64,000 nucleotides of DNA from the NCBI RefSeq assembly GCF_032854445.1, contig NC_088301.1:48905187-48969186 (forward strand), given 5' to 3'. Under the pieces are notes generated by a model that worked only from the letters and a program-made list of their open reading frames with translations, was not told the DNA's origin and did not search any database. Source of the DNA: Liolophura sinensis (lineage: Eukaryota > Mollusca > Polyplacophora > Chitonida > Chitonidae). A program made the position numbers and the translations under genes. Within the stretch, counting starts at the first letter, position 1. The number at the start of each line of letters is the position of its first letter. Positions 14,570 to 25,600 of the stretch are shown piece after piece.

Positions 14570-14760
14570 TAAATTGTGAAAATATTGCAGTGAATTAAAA
14601 CCGATATTCTACACTTTGTCAGAGTATACGGAAACAAAATATTTTTGTCCCTTCCACTTTGCCTTGTGTGACATCACCCACGAACAGATGACGTCATCAA
14701 TCGCTGACGTATATCCGACAAATGACGGTGCCCTTTCAGATGGTCTTGACCTCATCCCAG
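14570..14760. repeat. Dispersed repeat fragment with CRE palindrome
   Basis: The section around 14625-14690 (aaatatttttgtcccttcca, then a cttgtgtgacatcaccc-like run) is visibly related to 37505-37570, indicating a dispersed element. It also carries TGACGTCA at 14689-14696. No terminal repeats or boundaries could be defined. Confidence 0.35.
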
Positions 14761-15226
14761 CATAAATGCCTTAGTCAACATCACATCTGCCTTAGTCAGC
14801 GTCACATCTGCCTGATTCGAGGTAAACTGTAAACTCTTTTTAAGTCAGGTTTCTAACATGTGCCATCTTCGAATTATCATAAATGTTCCTGCAGTGTTTG
14901 ATCCATAAGTTAACATTGATCGGCTTAATGTTCTGCGTAAAACATTGCCTCCACAAGGCCTCTATGAAGCCTACTTGATCTCATATTTATGTCACAGTTA
15001 ATTAGCCTAATATATTGGCTGCTCACACACGTGTACATGTTGTTGTATTTTTCTCCAGAATCAGAATTGATAGTGAAGTGATGTAAATGGTTATAAAGTC
15101 TTAGACATACGGCCATTGACAAATGAGGCCAATGACATTGTTAAAGGGAAAGCCTGACCTAATTTATCTTTAGATGAAAAGTTTTCTTAATTGTTGCTTC
15201 ACACCATTTACTCCATGGACTTTACT

Positions 15227-15670
15227 TCAAGTGCCGCAGATGTTTCTGGTAGCTGCTGTGACAAATCCATAGACATGTTTCGTCAGTACGTCTTTGATGG
15301 GTGACAGGTGAGAGAGATCACCTTGTTGTATCTGTTGGTGCCTGGATGGCTGTGGCCTTTCATGCTGTACAGTTGTCTGCTGTTTGGAGTAGCTTTCATC
15401 AATACAATAGTATTGCCTAAAATTATGTGCACACTTCAGCCAGCTGTGAAGAATCGAGCATTTGTACATGTGTCTTATTTTAGACCAGTACCACTCAGTT
15501 TTACACAATGCACTTACCTGGCAATAAACTGGGATCTGTGTGGCATGAATGCCTTGAATAATAAAGATAACAGCATGTAGAGTAGGACCAACGTTTAGAA
15601 TCAACAGCAGTGTGATAGTTGGCTTATTGTCATAGATAACCGGTGAAATTGGGTTTTTCAGTCAATTTAC
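15227..15670 (-). other. Unassigned 149-codon open frame
   Basis: The minus strand is open for about 149 codons, from a stop at about 15673 to a stop at 15227; the first ATG is at 15604. The N-terminal half is hydrophobic (TLLLILNVGP and VIFIIQGIHA segments), the C-terminal half polar and Gln-rich. A consensus donor (CCAG|gtaagt) sits inside it near 15520. No family is recognised. It may be a decayed transposon or gene remnant; the opposite strand is also open here. Confidence 0.2.
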
Positions 15671-15959
15671 CCTTTAGGGTTTATTGTAACTGTTTATGTA
15701 AATGACTATAGATAGTAGGACCTGAAATACCCTGTAGCAACATGGCTTAAGCAGAATTAGGTTACACGAAAGGAAAAAAATGCAATGATGTTTGCACTCT
15801 ACATTGTGTGCATACTTGATGAATACAATTTCATAAACTTTGAAATAAGTTTGACCAAAATCTTAATTTTACAATTTTACACATGTATAATTCTTTAGCC
15901 TTCTCTTATCTAAAAATGTTGTACAGCAATCTATCATTATAAGTCTGTAGTAAAAGGGC

Positions 15960-16218
15960 ATTATCTGAGGTCTGCCTTGAAGTTGGGAGACCCTGTGATC
16001 AAACCTGGGTTGGGTCATACCAAAGACTTTAAAAATGGTTCTTGATGCTGCCTTGTTTGATGCTGCCTTGTTTGATGCTGAGTAAGTAAGGAAACATGAC
16101 TGGTTTGCCTGGTTTCAATATAATGCGACTGGGTGTCACGTCTGGTGTCTTCAGCATGATACTTCAGTAGCAGCAGCACTTTGGCGGCATGGATTTGCCC
16201 TGTCACAAGAAGACACAA
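15960..16218 (+). mobile_element. tRNA-derived SINE, 5'-truncated
   Basis: It begins within a tRNA-like head (tctgccttgaagttgggaga, then a degenerate B box gtgatcaaacctgg) and continues into a body with a GCAGCAGCACTTTGGCGGCA segment. An internal 15-bp unit (ttgatgctgccttgt) is present about three times at 16041-16078. The A-box half of the head is missing. It differs from the other SINEs here, so it is a separate family. Confidence 0.5.
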
Positions 16219-19200
16219 TGTATGTAATCACAACTAATGACTCCTCATTTTCATATGACTGAAAAATTGATAAGTACGATGTTGAACATACACCCATACA
16301 TACATACTTACATTATCTAAATTACACAGAATCATGATAAAGTAAGTTCAATTGAGCAGGAGTTACTAATGATTGTGATTTGCTGCGGATGTTACATCAC
16401 CTAGCATTATTACCAGTAGTTATCTGAGGTTCCTTTTCTTCTTCATGGAGCTGAGTAATGCAGATAAAGGGATGATGGAATAAATGACCTGAAAGATGTA
16501 ATCTAACTGCTTCATGAATCATGTTATGCATGTGCATGTATATTGGCCATCTGTCTTACATGCATGTTAAAAGAGTGTTGCTGAAATGACACTACAGCTA
16601 GTGCCAGCTACTCTGTACATGTTCATGTAAATTGAAAATTTTGATCAGGCCTAATGTCAGAGCCATGTCAAAGTCTATCTCAGCGAAGTGTAATCAGGGA
16701 GTCCAGGACAGTGGAGTTGTGTCAGGGTTTAGGGAGCTTGAGCTTTAGCTTTATTTTTAGGGTACGTCTGTAAAATTCCATTAGTTACATGTAGCTTGGT
16801 GACATATGTAAGCTGTGCTTCAGTGATAGATGCAGAGTAAAGTTGTTTTATACAGGGTGCATATAAACTTGCAATCTGCATGTGCATTTATATATGGGTG
16901 CACATTGTTGGGCTCTTACACCGAGACAGATACATGCTGGAAAAACTACTTGTGTCAGCAGCTCTAGCTTATAAACCCAATACACGACAAAGTTTTGGAC
17001 AATTTAGAGAAAATAGAGACATTACATGTATCTGTTATGAAATTATCATTTTCCTGTTCATACATGTATACATCTATGTACATGTGAACTGACATTAATG
17101 CAGTTGTAGCACATTGTATGTAAGTTTTTGAAGCATACATATAACAGACATGATGTTTTTGTGGTTTTCATACCCTGGTATTTTACAAAAAAAATTAAGA
17201 GTATTTTCGTGTTTTACTCTATGTCTGCCAGATTAAGGTATATATAACACGATTTTACACTTGGTTACAATGTACCCTAGCCAATATATATGTAATTCTA
17301 GCAGGAATATTGAGTTTCTTTTTTTCTAACATGGTTAGACCATCTAATGAACAACATACTCATATCTTTACTTTTCTAAAAGGCTAGTAAAGAAATGTAA
17401 TATTCTACTCTGGTAATATCCGTCCCAAATTTTAAAAGAATTAGGGTATGTGGGACTTGTACTTCATTGTGTGTTTGCTTAAGGGGATTAAAGTTTTATT
17501 TTGTTTGCATCTGATTGCTGTCTTCTTGAAGTTGTGCCTGTATTTTTAGGAGAAAATCCAACTTTGCACCCACTGGGATGTTCTAAAATATCTGTTGTAA
17601 AACTTCTTTGGAAGCTGGTAACACATCCATGGACACTGTAAATCAGTATTTTTTTATTTTTGCAGTGTATTATTTTAGAAATTATGTAGTATATTGTATT
17701 GATAAGTTTGCAAAAAACAAGATACATGTGAAATGATTTACAAGGTAGTTTACATTGCAAACAATGATGTATGAAAGTATGGTCTGGGGCGAATTCCCAT
17801 AAAGTGAATTTGGACTTGTATATGTCGAAGTTTGAAAACTCAATATATTGCACAGTTTATTGCCCAAGAGGTTCACAATTTATGACGGGAAATGTCCTAA
17901 AATAACACTTGTTATCTTATAACATTTCTAACTCCAACAGGCCAAAACCGAGGATTTCAATCACATATCAGATTGTCATATCTTCCTGTTACATACATGT
18001 ATTTATAAACTTACCTTTACTGGGTTATTGACCTAAAATTGGTACAATAACATGTACATGTATATGTGGTCTCACATTATTTATTGAAGTAATGAATAAA
18101 TAGGCTAGCTTTCTTGTAGGTGGTTCAGTGAATTGTTTGTTCTTAAAAACTAGACTGAAGGTGTACCATACACCTAGTAATTACATTTAGTGTGTCCCCT
18201 CAGGTCAACCATTATGATGCCACAAGCAATGATAAGTCAAAAAATCTAACCACTTCTTGTTATTGTAGACTGTGTAAGTTTGTATATTTATTATTTACAC
18301 ATTCCTTGAATATAACGTAAATGGCCATAAATTTCATCCATGACTGCTTGCCAGTTTTTCCTGATTCTGAGAGTTCTGTTGATTTTAGAAAGGTGTTTTG
18401 AGGTTTGCCTGGAACATGGTGCGATATTCTACGGGAAAAGGTAATTTTCAGCACCAAAAATCTTTTGTGACATTTATTTGCTTGTACAGTCAGGATAGTG
18501 ATTGAATTCATGTCTTTACTGGTACCAGGGAATGACTAGACCATTCATTTATGCCTCTTCTTCATAGAGTGTGGCTGAAATTGAACCTCACTCCACACTG
18601 CCTCACTGACTTTGCTTACCTGAGTAGGTTCATTCATTGTATCTTTGCTTATCTTCACAACTCATTGGTCATGGTTGTGATCACAAGTGGGTCTGGGAAT
18701 AATCAGTTCCCTTAACCCCAATCTTCAGAGGGAATAGTATGTATACAGAGAGAGTTTTTATTATTTAAAGCTCTGAATAACCCAGTTGTAAGACCGTCCT
18801 AGTGTGTGGGTTTTGATTGTTCGTGTTTTTTTTTTCTGGTTCATTGACACAGCATGTCCTTATATGTGAACTTCTCTTACACCGGTCACAAAATTCTAAT
18901 GTCAGTGTGCTTAGTACAACTTTTAACTGTCATGAAGATGGTTATAGGCTCATTGGCTGCTCAAAAACAAGTGATCTTATGCCACAAGTTATACATGCAG
19001 TTTTTTCATGAAATAGATTTGTGAAGTTCAGAGAAGGTGGTTGTTCTAGTTCTGTACACCCACATCATGTTTTTTCACCTGTTAATGTGATTTGGCAGGT
19101 GTCTACAAATTATCAACCAGTGTGTGTTGTCTGGCTCAGACAATCATATTGTCCTTTGTGTTCATTTGAGAGTTACCTTAGGCTTTTGTTCACCTTGCAG

Positions 19201-19231
19201 GAATGGGCCAGGTGCTAAGTGAGTTTCGGGG

Positions 19232-19356
19232 TTCCGGTTGACCCCATCTGATAATCAAGATTATTACCTGTGTATTAATACCCGGAATTAAGATTGAGTG
19301 AGTCAGTGGCTGTTGTGTTTATAGACTGTACCTGGTCACATGGGGTCAACGGTTGA
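19232..19356. repeat. Short inverted repeat, about 125 bp
   Basis: The segment ggttgaccccat at the left is matched by its complement atggggtcaac at the right, flanking about 100 bp of AT-rich sequence. This could be a tiny MITE or a hairpin in the RASSF 5' flank. No target duplication was seen. Confidence 0.35.
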
Positions 19357-19499
19357 GCGTCACAACCAAGACACATGACTTGTGATAGGGAGAGGGCCCT
19401 ACATGTGTGACGATAATACTAGGCTCATGGTTAATGCAGTGGATGACAGGTCTGTCTCCTGCGGTGTGTCAGCTTACAACAGTCCTTAGGATAACCCAA

Positions 19500-20055
19500 C
19501 ACATGTGCCAGTCTACCTATATATTGCAGTGGAGCGTACGTGTACATGTACATTAGACTTGAGTGAGGTTATCAGCTCATGTAGACAGCTTGCTGCAGTC
19601 TGCCTTCAAGTCCCTCAGCTGTGAGATGGAGGTAGGCCTAACACACTGTATAAGAGATGTAGATAGAGCCTGAGTACCTACAAGTTGAGAAGTTCTCTTG
19701 CCAGCTACAGCGTGTGCTATCTGTCTTGGTTTGTCCTATGGGGTGCCCATGATTACCTCTCCAGATCTCAGATTTCTCTGAGCCCCCTAGTTTTTCTGGG
19801 CTATTTTGGGGAGCTTCTCCTGATCTGAAGACCTGGAAGTCTGCTCTACCAGCGACTATTAGGCAGCCAAGATGCGCTGGGGGATACACCGCCAGCACAT
19901 GTGGGATGCAGTAACACACTCATCCCTATAGGTAACAGGTCAGAACCAACCCAGCTACAGCAAAACTTTTCCTCCACTTTGTTTATCAAGGGCACTCTAT
20001 GTGGCCCGTTCAATGAGTCTATTGGATGTTTACTGGCTGTGCTGGCTGACTTATT
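19500..20055 (+). promoter_or_regulatory. RASSF 5' flank and probable 5'UTR
   Basis: The base composition becomes less AT-rich immediately upstream of the long coding exon. An in-frame stop TGA at 20047-20049 lies just before the ATG at 20056, so the reading frame cannot extend further upstream without splicing. A possible donor (atggag|gtaggc) lies near 19628. No TATA box or initiator could be assigned with confidence. Confidence 0.4.
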
Positions 20056-22645
20056 ATGGAAGATAGCGGTTACTATAGTCACAAATCCGGGGAATTTAAG
20101 CTATTCTCTTCTGCTAGCAGCAGTAGCAGCTACCGACGCAGGCTCTTCTCACAGGAGCTCCTCAAGTTAGACTATGAACAGTTGAAGAAGTCGGATAAAT
20201 TTAAGCATTTGGTGAGTGGATTTCGTGATGAGAATGACTTTGAGGAGTTTAAACAAGACCTGAGAGACTTCTGGAAGCTGAAAGAAGATACCTGTGAGGA
20301 GTTTGGAAACCAGAACTGCAGCTCCCCTGAACATATGTTAATGGAGTTCTTCAATAGTGATGAAAACTTCAAGGAGTTTGAAAGGGTGTTTGATGATTTC
20401 AAACACCATCGGTTCTATGACTTTGACGAGTTAAAAAAGCGTCGTAGCCGTGGTGACCCGCGTCTGTCTGAAGATGGCGGAGTTCGTCGCGGAGCAGACA
20501 GAGATGAAACTTTCTCTGACTTTTTTGACAATGATGAGGACTTCCAAGAGTTTGAGGAAGAATTTGCTAATTTTAAGGTCATGCAGAGACGCTCAAGAGC
20601 TCTGGATGATTTTAACAGGCGCTCATGGTGTGATTTGCGTAGTGATATTAATGCCAGCTGTGATAGGAAGGCAAAAACAGATAATGCCAATGCAAAACAG
20701 AGCTTTCCAAAAGATGAAGCACTGAATAACCGTTGCCATGGAGATCGTCACCAAAGTTTCTCGACAGCTTCCGAAAAGAATAATGCAAGACAAGAAAGGC
20801 CTGAAGATTTAAGACAATTTAAGCAACAAAGCTCTAGTGATGATAGTCAGTATTACACTTGTCGAGATTTTCCAGAATGCAACTCTGGTAAACTTTCCAG
20901 GGAATCAAACTCTGCGTATCCCGCTGGACCTGGAAGAAGTCAGCCAATTCCAGATCCACCAAGCTATGATTTTGTGATGCAAAACCGAAAATGTAAGCCA
21001 AATGTGAAAAGTCATTCCTGTGATTATGATGATCGAAGTGAACAAGATTTCTCAGAGGGTAAAGAGTGGAATCCAAAATCCCACTCAAGAAGTCAATCCT
21101 ATGACTTTTCACAAAATAGCCAAAACACCACAAATGAAGAGATGTTCAATTCTAATTCTAAAAATCGATCCAGTGATTTTTCAAAGGCAACTGATCATAG
21201 TTACAGCAGTGCGAATCGCAAGTCTAGCACGAGGAGCCATTCTCAGGACATATTTGAGAAGTCAGAGGAGCAGTTTAATAGGCAAAACCAAAAGACTGCT
21301 TCAAACGTTTGTAACAGATCACAGTCATATGATTTTTCCAAAGTGTCAGAAGAAACTTCTGATTCAAAGAAGTTTAGCTCTAAAAGCCAATCATTTGATT
21401 TATCAAATGATTTGAATTATACCAGCAGTGATAAGAAATCAAGTGCCTTTACAAGAAATGAATTGCATGATTTTTCAGAAAATGTGTCTCAGGAAACTCA
21501 TAAGGACAGACAGGATTTCAAGTCCCAGGTTCACTCTTCCAACACATCAAATGATTCAAAATATGAATTCAGTGCTCATGATAAGAAGTCGAACAAAACT
21601 TCTAGAAGTCATTCTTACGACTTCTCAGAATCTTTGTCAAATGAAAGCACTGATAGCAGTCGGAAGTCAAATAGCAATAGGAAAAGTGAAAGTTTGACTG
21701 AAAATTCTAAATTTAAGTACAATGGTTGTGATCAGAAATCAACGGCGAGGACTACATCTAGAAGTCAATCACAGGACTTCTCAGAAAAGTTGTCTGAGAA
21801 AGTTTCAAATGATAGTCGGGCATCAAAATTGAACAGGAGCAGTTTTTCAACGGATTCATCTGAATCATCTAAATACGAATACAAGGGAGTAGATAAAAAG
21901 GCAAACACTACGTCCAGAAGTCAAGCATACAACTATTCAGAGTCTGCCGAGGAGGCACAGACTGACAGAAAGTCGGGTCCCAATGTATATCGCCACTCTT
22001 GCGATGCCAGTGACTGTCATGAAACCACTGCATACAAGGAAAGTAAGACGGAGAAAGGCTGTGCAGTGTCAAAGGAAGCAGGAAAGTCACGGTATTCCGA
22101 CAGCTTTTGTGATTACTCTCATTTGGGGAAAAAATACAGTTCCAGAGATCATGCCAAAGGCTCTGTGGGTGATAATTCGTCAAGTGTCTCAGAGGCAGAT
22201 TTTTATGATTGTTCTGAAGGAGATGGAAGCAGTAATGAGGATATATACAGGGAAATTTATCATGGGAGCACAGATTTTAGTCAGCGTCACAACCAATATA
22301 GCTTTGGCAAGTACAGGCCATCAAAACTGGCTACACATTTACCAACAGTGTATTCCAGACACTCATCAGATTCTGAAATACACATGGGTGGGACATACCC
22401 CAATATAAGATTGGACAGAATCCCTGGGAGTGAGGGATTAAAGCGAAGGTCTGCTGAGTATTTTCAAAACCAAGTCGAAGATGCATTAGAGGATTACTTA
22501 TATAACCCTTATTCCGATGTTGGCCCAAAGGATTATGGACAAAGAAGGTCCAGAAGTGACTACTCTGTATACAACCCTAAAGTGCCTCAGAAAATTGCTT
22601 GTGCCAAATGTCTTTCACAGAATTGCCATAATCCAGTAGTAAACG
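20056..22645 (+). CDS. RASSF1: RASSF exon 1: Ser-rich repetitive N-terminal region
   Basis: An uninterrupted frame of 863 codons plus one base, ending at a perfect donor (AAACG|gtaagt). The ATG has a G at +4 and an in-frame stop three codons upstream. Residues 54-174 hold three copies of an acidic/aromatic unit (DENDFEEF, SDENFKEF, NDEDFQEF, each followed by a D/N-F ending). Residues about 318-650 hold about eleven degenerate copies of an (R/K)S(Q/H)S-x-(D/N)-(F/Y)-S motif, such as RSQSYDFS, spaced 20-50 residues apart. The exon ends with a CAKC pair that may be part of the C1 finger. Composition (Ser, Lys, Asp, Asn) predicts disorder. If the donor is not used, the frame runs 14 more codons and stops at 22689. 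No homologue of this region is recognised. Confidence 0.85.
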
Positions 22646-25600
22646 GTAAGTCTGTGTTAAAAAAATATAGAAATACATCTTACAGGTAGTGGTCAAGATA
22701 TGTGGATTGTATTCAGGTTGTAGGGAAAACATTTTTACATATAACTATCAGACCAGACAAGATGGTTGCTGTTCAGAAAGGTATTAGCTCAATACCTGCA
22801 AAGGCATTATTTCATGGTGTTTTATTACTACATAAAAACAGTACAAAACAATGAACTGTTAGCAAAATATTGATAAATAGAAGTGTGCCTGTTTATATTT
22901 TAATTATGGAATATCTGAGCGTGTATTCTGTAATATACAAGTACATACATACGAACTATTGACATTATCCGTACATACAAACTTAAATTTAAATTCAGCT
23001 GTCGTGGTAGTGGGCTTTTTCTCATTAGTGGTTGGGGAGCAAGTGTATGTCTAAAGTGATAATTTTTTAATAGCTCGCTGGAATGAGACAATAGCAGGTG
23101 GCACCTTGACAGTCTGTACATTTTGATAGTGTGTGTATCCAATGAGATTCTATACATGGTATATTTTACATACAGTTGGTCAAACAAAATGTGTTTTTTT
23201 TTTTAGTTTTGAATAGTTTACCTTGCATAGTTTGGCTGTGGTAATGTGTTATTTTAAGTTCATATACTATGCAGCTCTTACTGCTTCTGTGGCAATCATC
23301 ATTCTATTCATTGCACACGTTATCTTCATTTCTCTTCATATCAGACTTGTTATATAATCCAAGTTTTGACAACTTGACACATTTCATTTTAGTTAAATTT
23401 TCAATTTAGTTTGTGTAAAAATTGATAAGATGTAGATAAAGCTTCAAACCATGTTTGGCCATTGTTTTTTCTGCTTTCTTTGCATTGGCTGTAAGCATGG
23501 TGCAGTTGATATACATTTACGCAAGTCTTTTACTGGGATAGTGATTGAGTTAGTTGAAGAGCACAAGTAAAAGTACATGTAGCACCTGAACAAGTTGTTT
23601 ACTAGGAAAGAGGGTTTCTTGGTTGCAAATAGAACCTGCTTCAGCAAGATCTGAAATTTCTGTACATGCTGAATAAGTCTCCAATTTTGTATTTAATATA
23701 AAGTTTTAATCTATCAGTATCACACAGGTAAGATTTTAAAAATTACAAGACTACATCTTTATTCCAAGGTCAAGTTCATAACTACAATATGTTACCATGT
23801 GACACAGTTGAAAAATTACAATAACATACATCTACACATTCACATACTTCTATAAATACTTTCTGCTTTACACATCTATTTTTATTACTGTCCTGTTAAC
23901 AGGAGACCTACTGTACATTTATGTAATACATACAGGCATTGGTCCACTAATTTGCATGTTAAATTGGCCTTTTCAAGGTTACTGGACAAGGGTTAAAATC
24001 TCATGAACGTTCATGTGTACTCTGCACTTTTAACTGAGAATATATTTCTGTTATACAGCAAGATAATATTTTGATATAAATAGGCTTGAATGTGCAGACG
24101 AATTGATTTCGTTTGACTTGGATTTAACCCCTCTGGATGTCAAGCAATCATACACCTCATACTGTTACATGTGGCTTTTCAAATTTGCTATGGGCATTGC
24201 GCATATACCTGTCTCAAAATAGATGAGATTTTGTACACTTGTTATAATTAATTATTTATTTGATTGGTGTTTTACACTCTACTAAAGAATGTTTCACTTA
24301 GGACGATGGTGTTCAGCATTATGGTCACAGGAAACCAGGCAGAATGAGGGAAAACCCACAACCATTGTTGCCAAACATGATGAATCAAATTCAGATTATG
24401 TATAAAGTGCATCAGAGCTTTTTATAAAATAAAGCCTGCATATGTAGATTAATGAATTTTGCTGGGGATGTCTTAAATTTTCAGCTCTATATTTCTTAAC
24501 GCTATTACCGGTAGTTTGGCTGAAGAATTTTTCTAATAGCTTAATATGAGATAAGCCACAGATATTTGAGAGATTAGCGTGGGTGTTCACAGATTACAAG
24601 GATATAGGCGAAAAAAAATTTACATGTATAAATATATATACATGTATGTTTTGCTCAAGGTAAAGTAGGAAGGGTCATACAGGTGGATGGCACCAAGCTA
24701 TGTACTTGACTGTGTAGTTCACATTTTGTGAATCGGTGGGGCGTTAAAAGGAAAGCTATATTTTCACACAGAAAAATAGAACTTGCACTATTTTCCTAGG
24801 CTATGAGGACAACTGTGTTAAATGGTTATATTGAGGTAATAACAAGATGTGGTTTGTACAGGTAAAACACTGATCTCAATCTCACTGGTGTACCTAAAGG
24901 GTTGTATAGGAAAGGTCACTGGGTAATCTTGCATTGTTTAGTAGGGAGGTCTGATTCACTGTGACTGTGCTTGTACATGTACACAGAGGATAGGTAGAAT
25001 CCGGAGTGCTATTATCTGTTTGTCAGACTGAACCGGAGTGGATTGAATTGATAGGTGAGGAAATGAAAGCAAGGGTTGCATGCTAAAAGTAGGGAGGTCA
25101 CCTTGTCTGCGTGCCAAACTCTATGTGTAGTTCTAGTCCCACACGTGATTTCACTATGTGTCATTGTACGCTTTTAAGTTCCTGTATATAATACAAAACT
25201 GCTGAAATCAGCTTGACTTAAGGAAAACTTTCTGAAATGAAACTGAAGTCTCGAAATAGCTTTGATCATTGCTATGTAAAATATAAAGCACATATTCAAT
25301 CATACTAAAGTCTTAATTTAAATTGATTTGAGTGCATTGGGCATTGAAGGAGAGGAAGTTTTGTCTACCTTAGCCATGGAAATGCCTGTGGTTTTTGCTT
25401 AGTAAAAATGGAATTGTAAGTGATGCATCTGTGCTGAAGGTTTGTAGGATAGGCTGTGGGTTGCAAAGAAAAGGTACAGGTGACATTGTGGCTTATATTT
25501 TTTTACGACACATTTTATAGTATAGGAAATGCCACATTTATAAAGAACATATCGGAACAAAATCAGTCCAGAGGCCAGATTGTAAACTTTTTTTACACCT

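Noticed and set aside
20172-22528. Open frames in other frames and on the minus strand inside RASSF exon 1
   Set aside because: They are shadows of the biased Ser/Lys/Asp codon pattern in the 863-codon frame.
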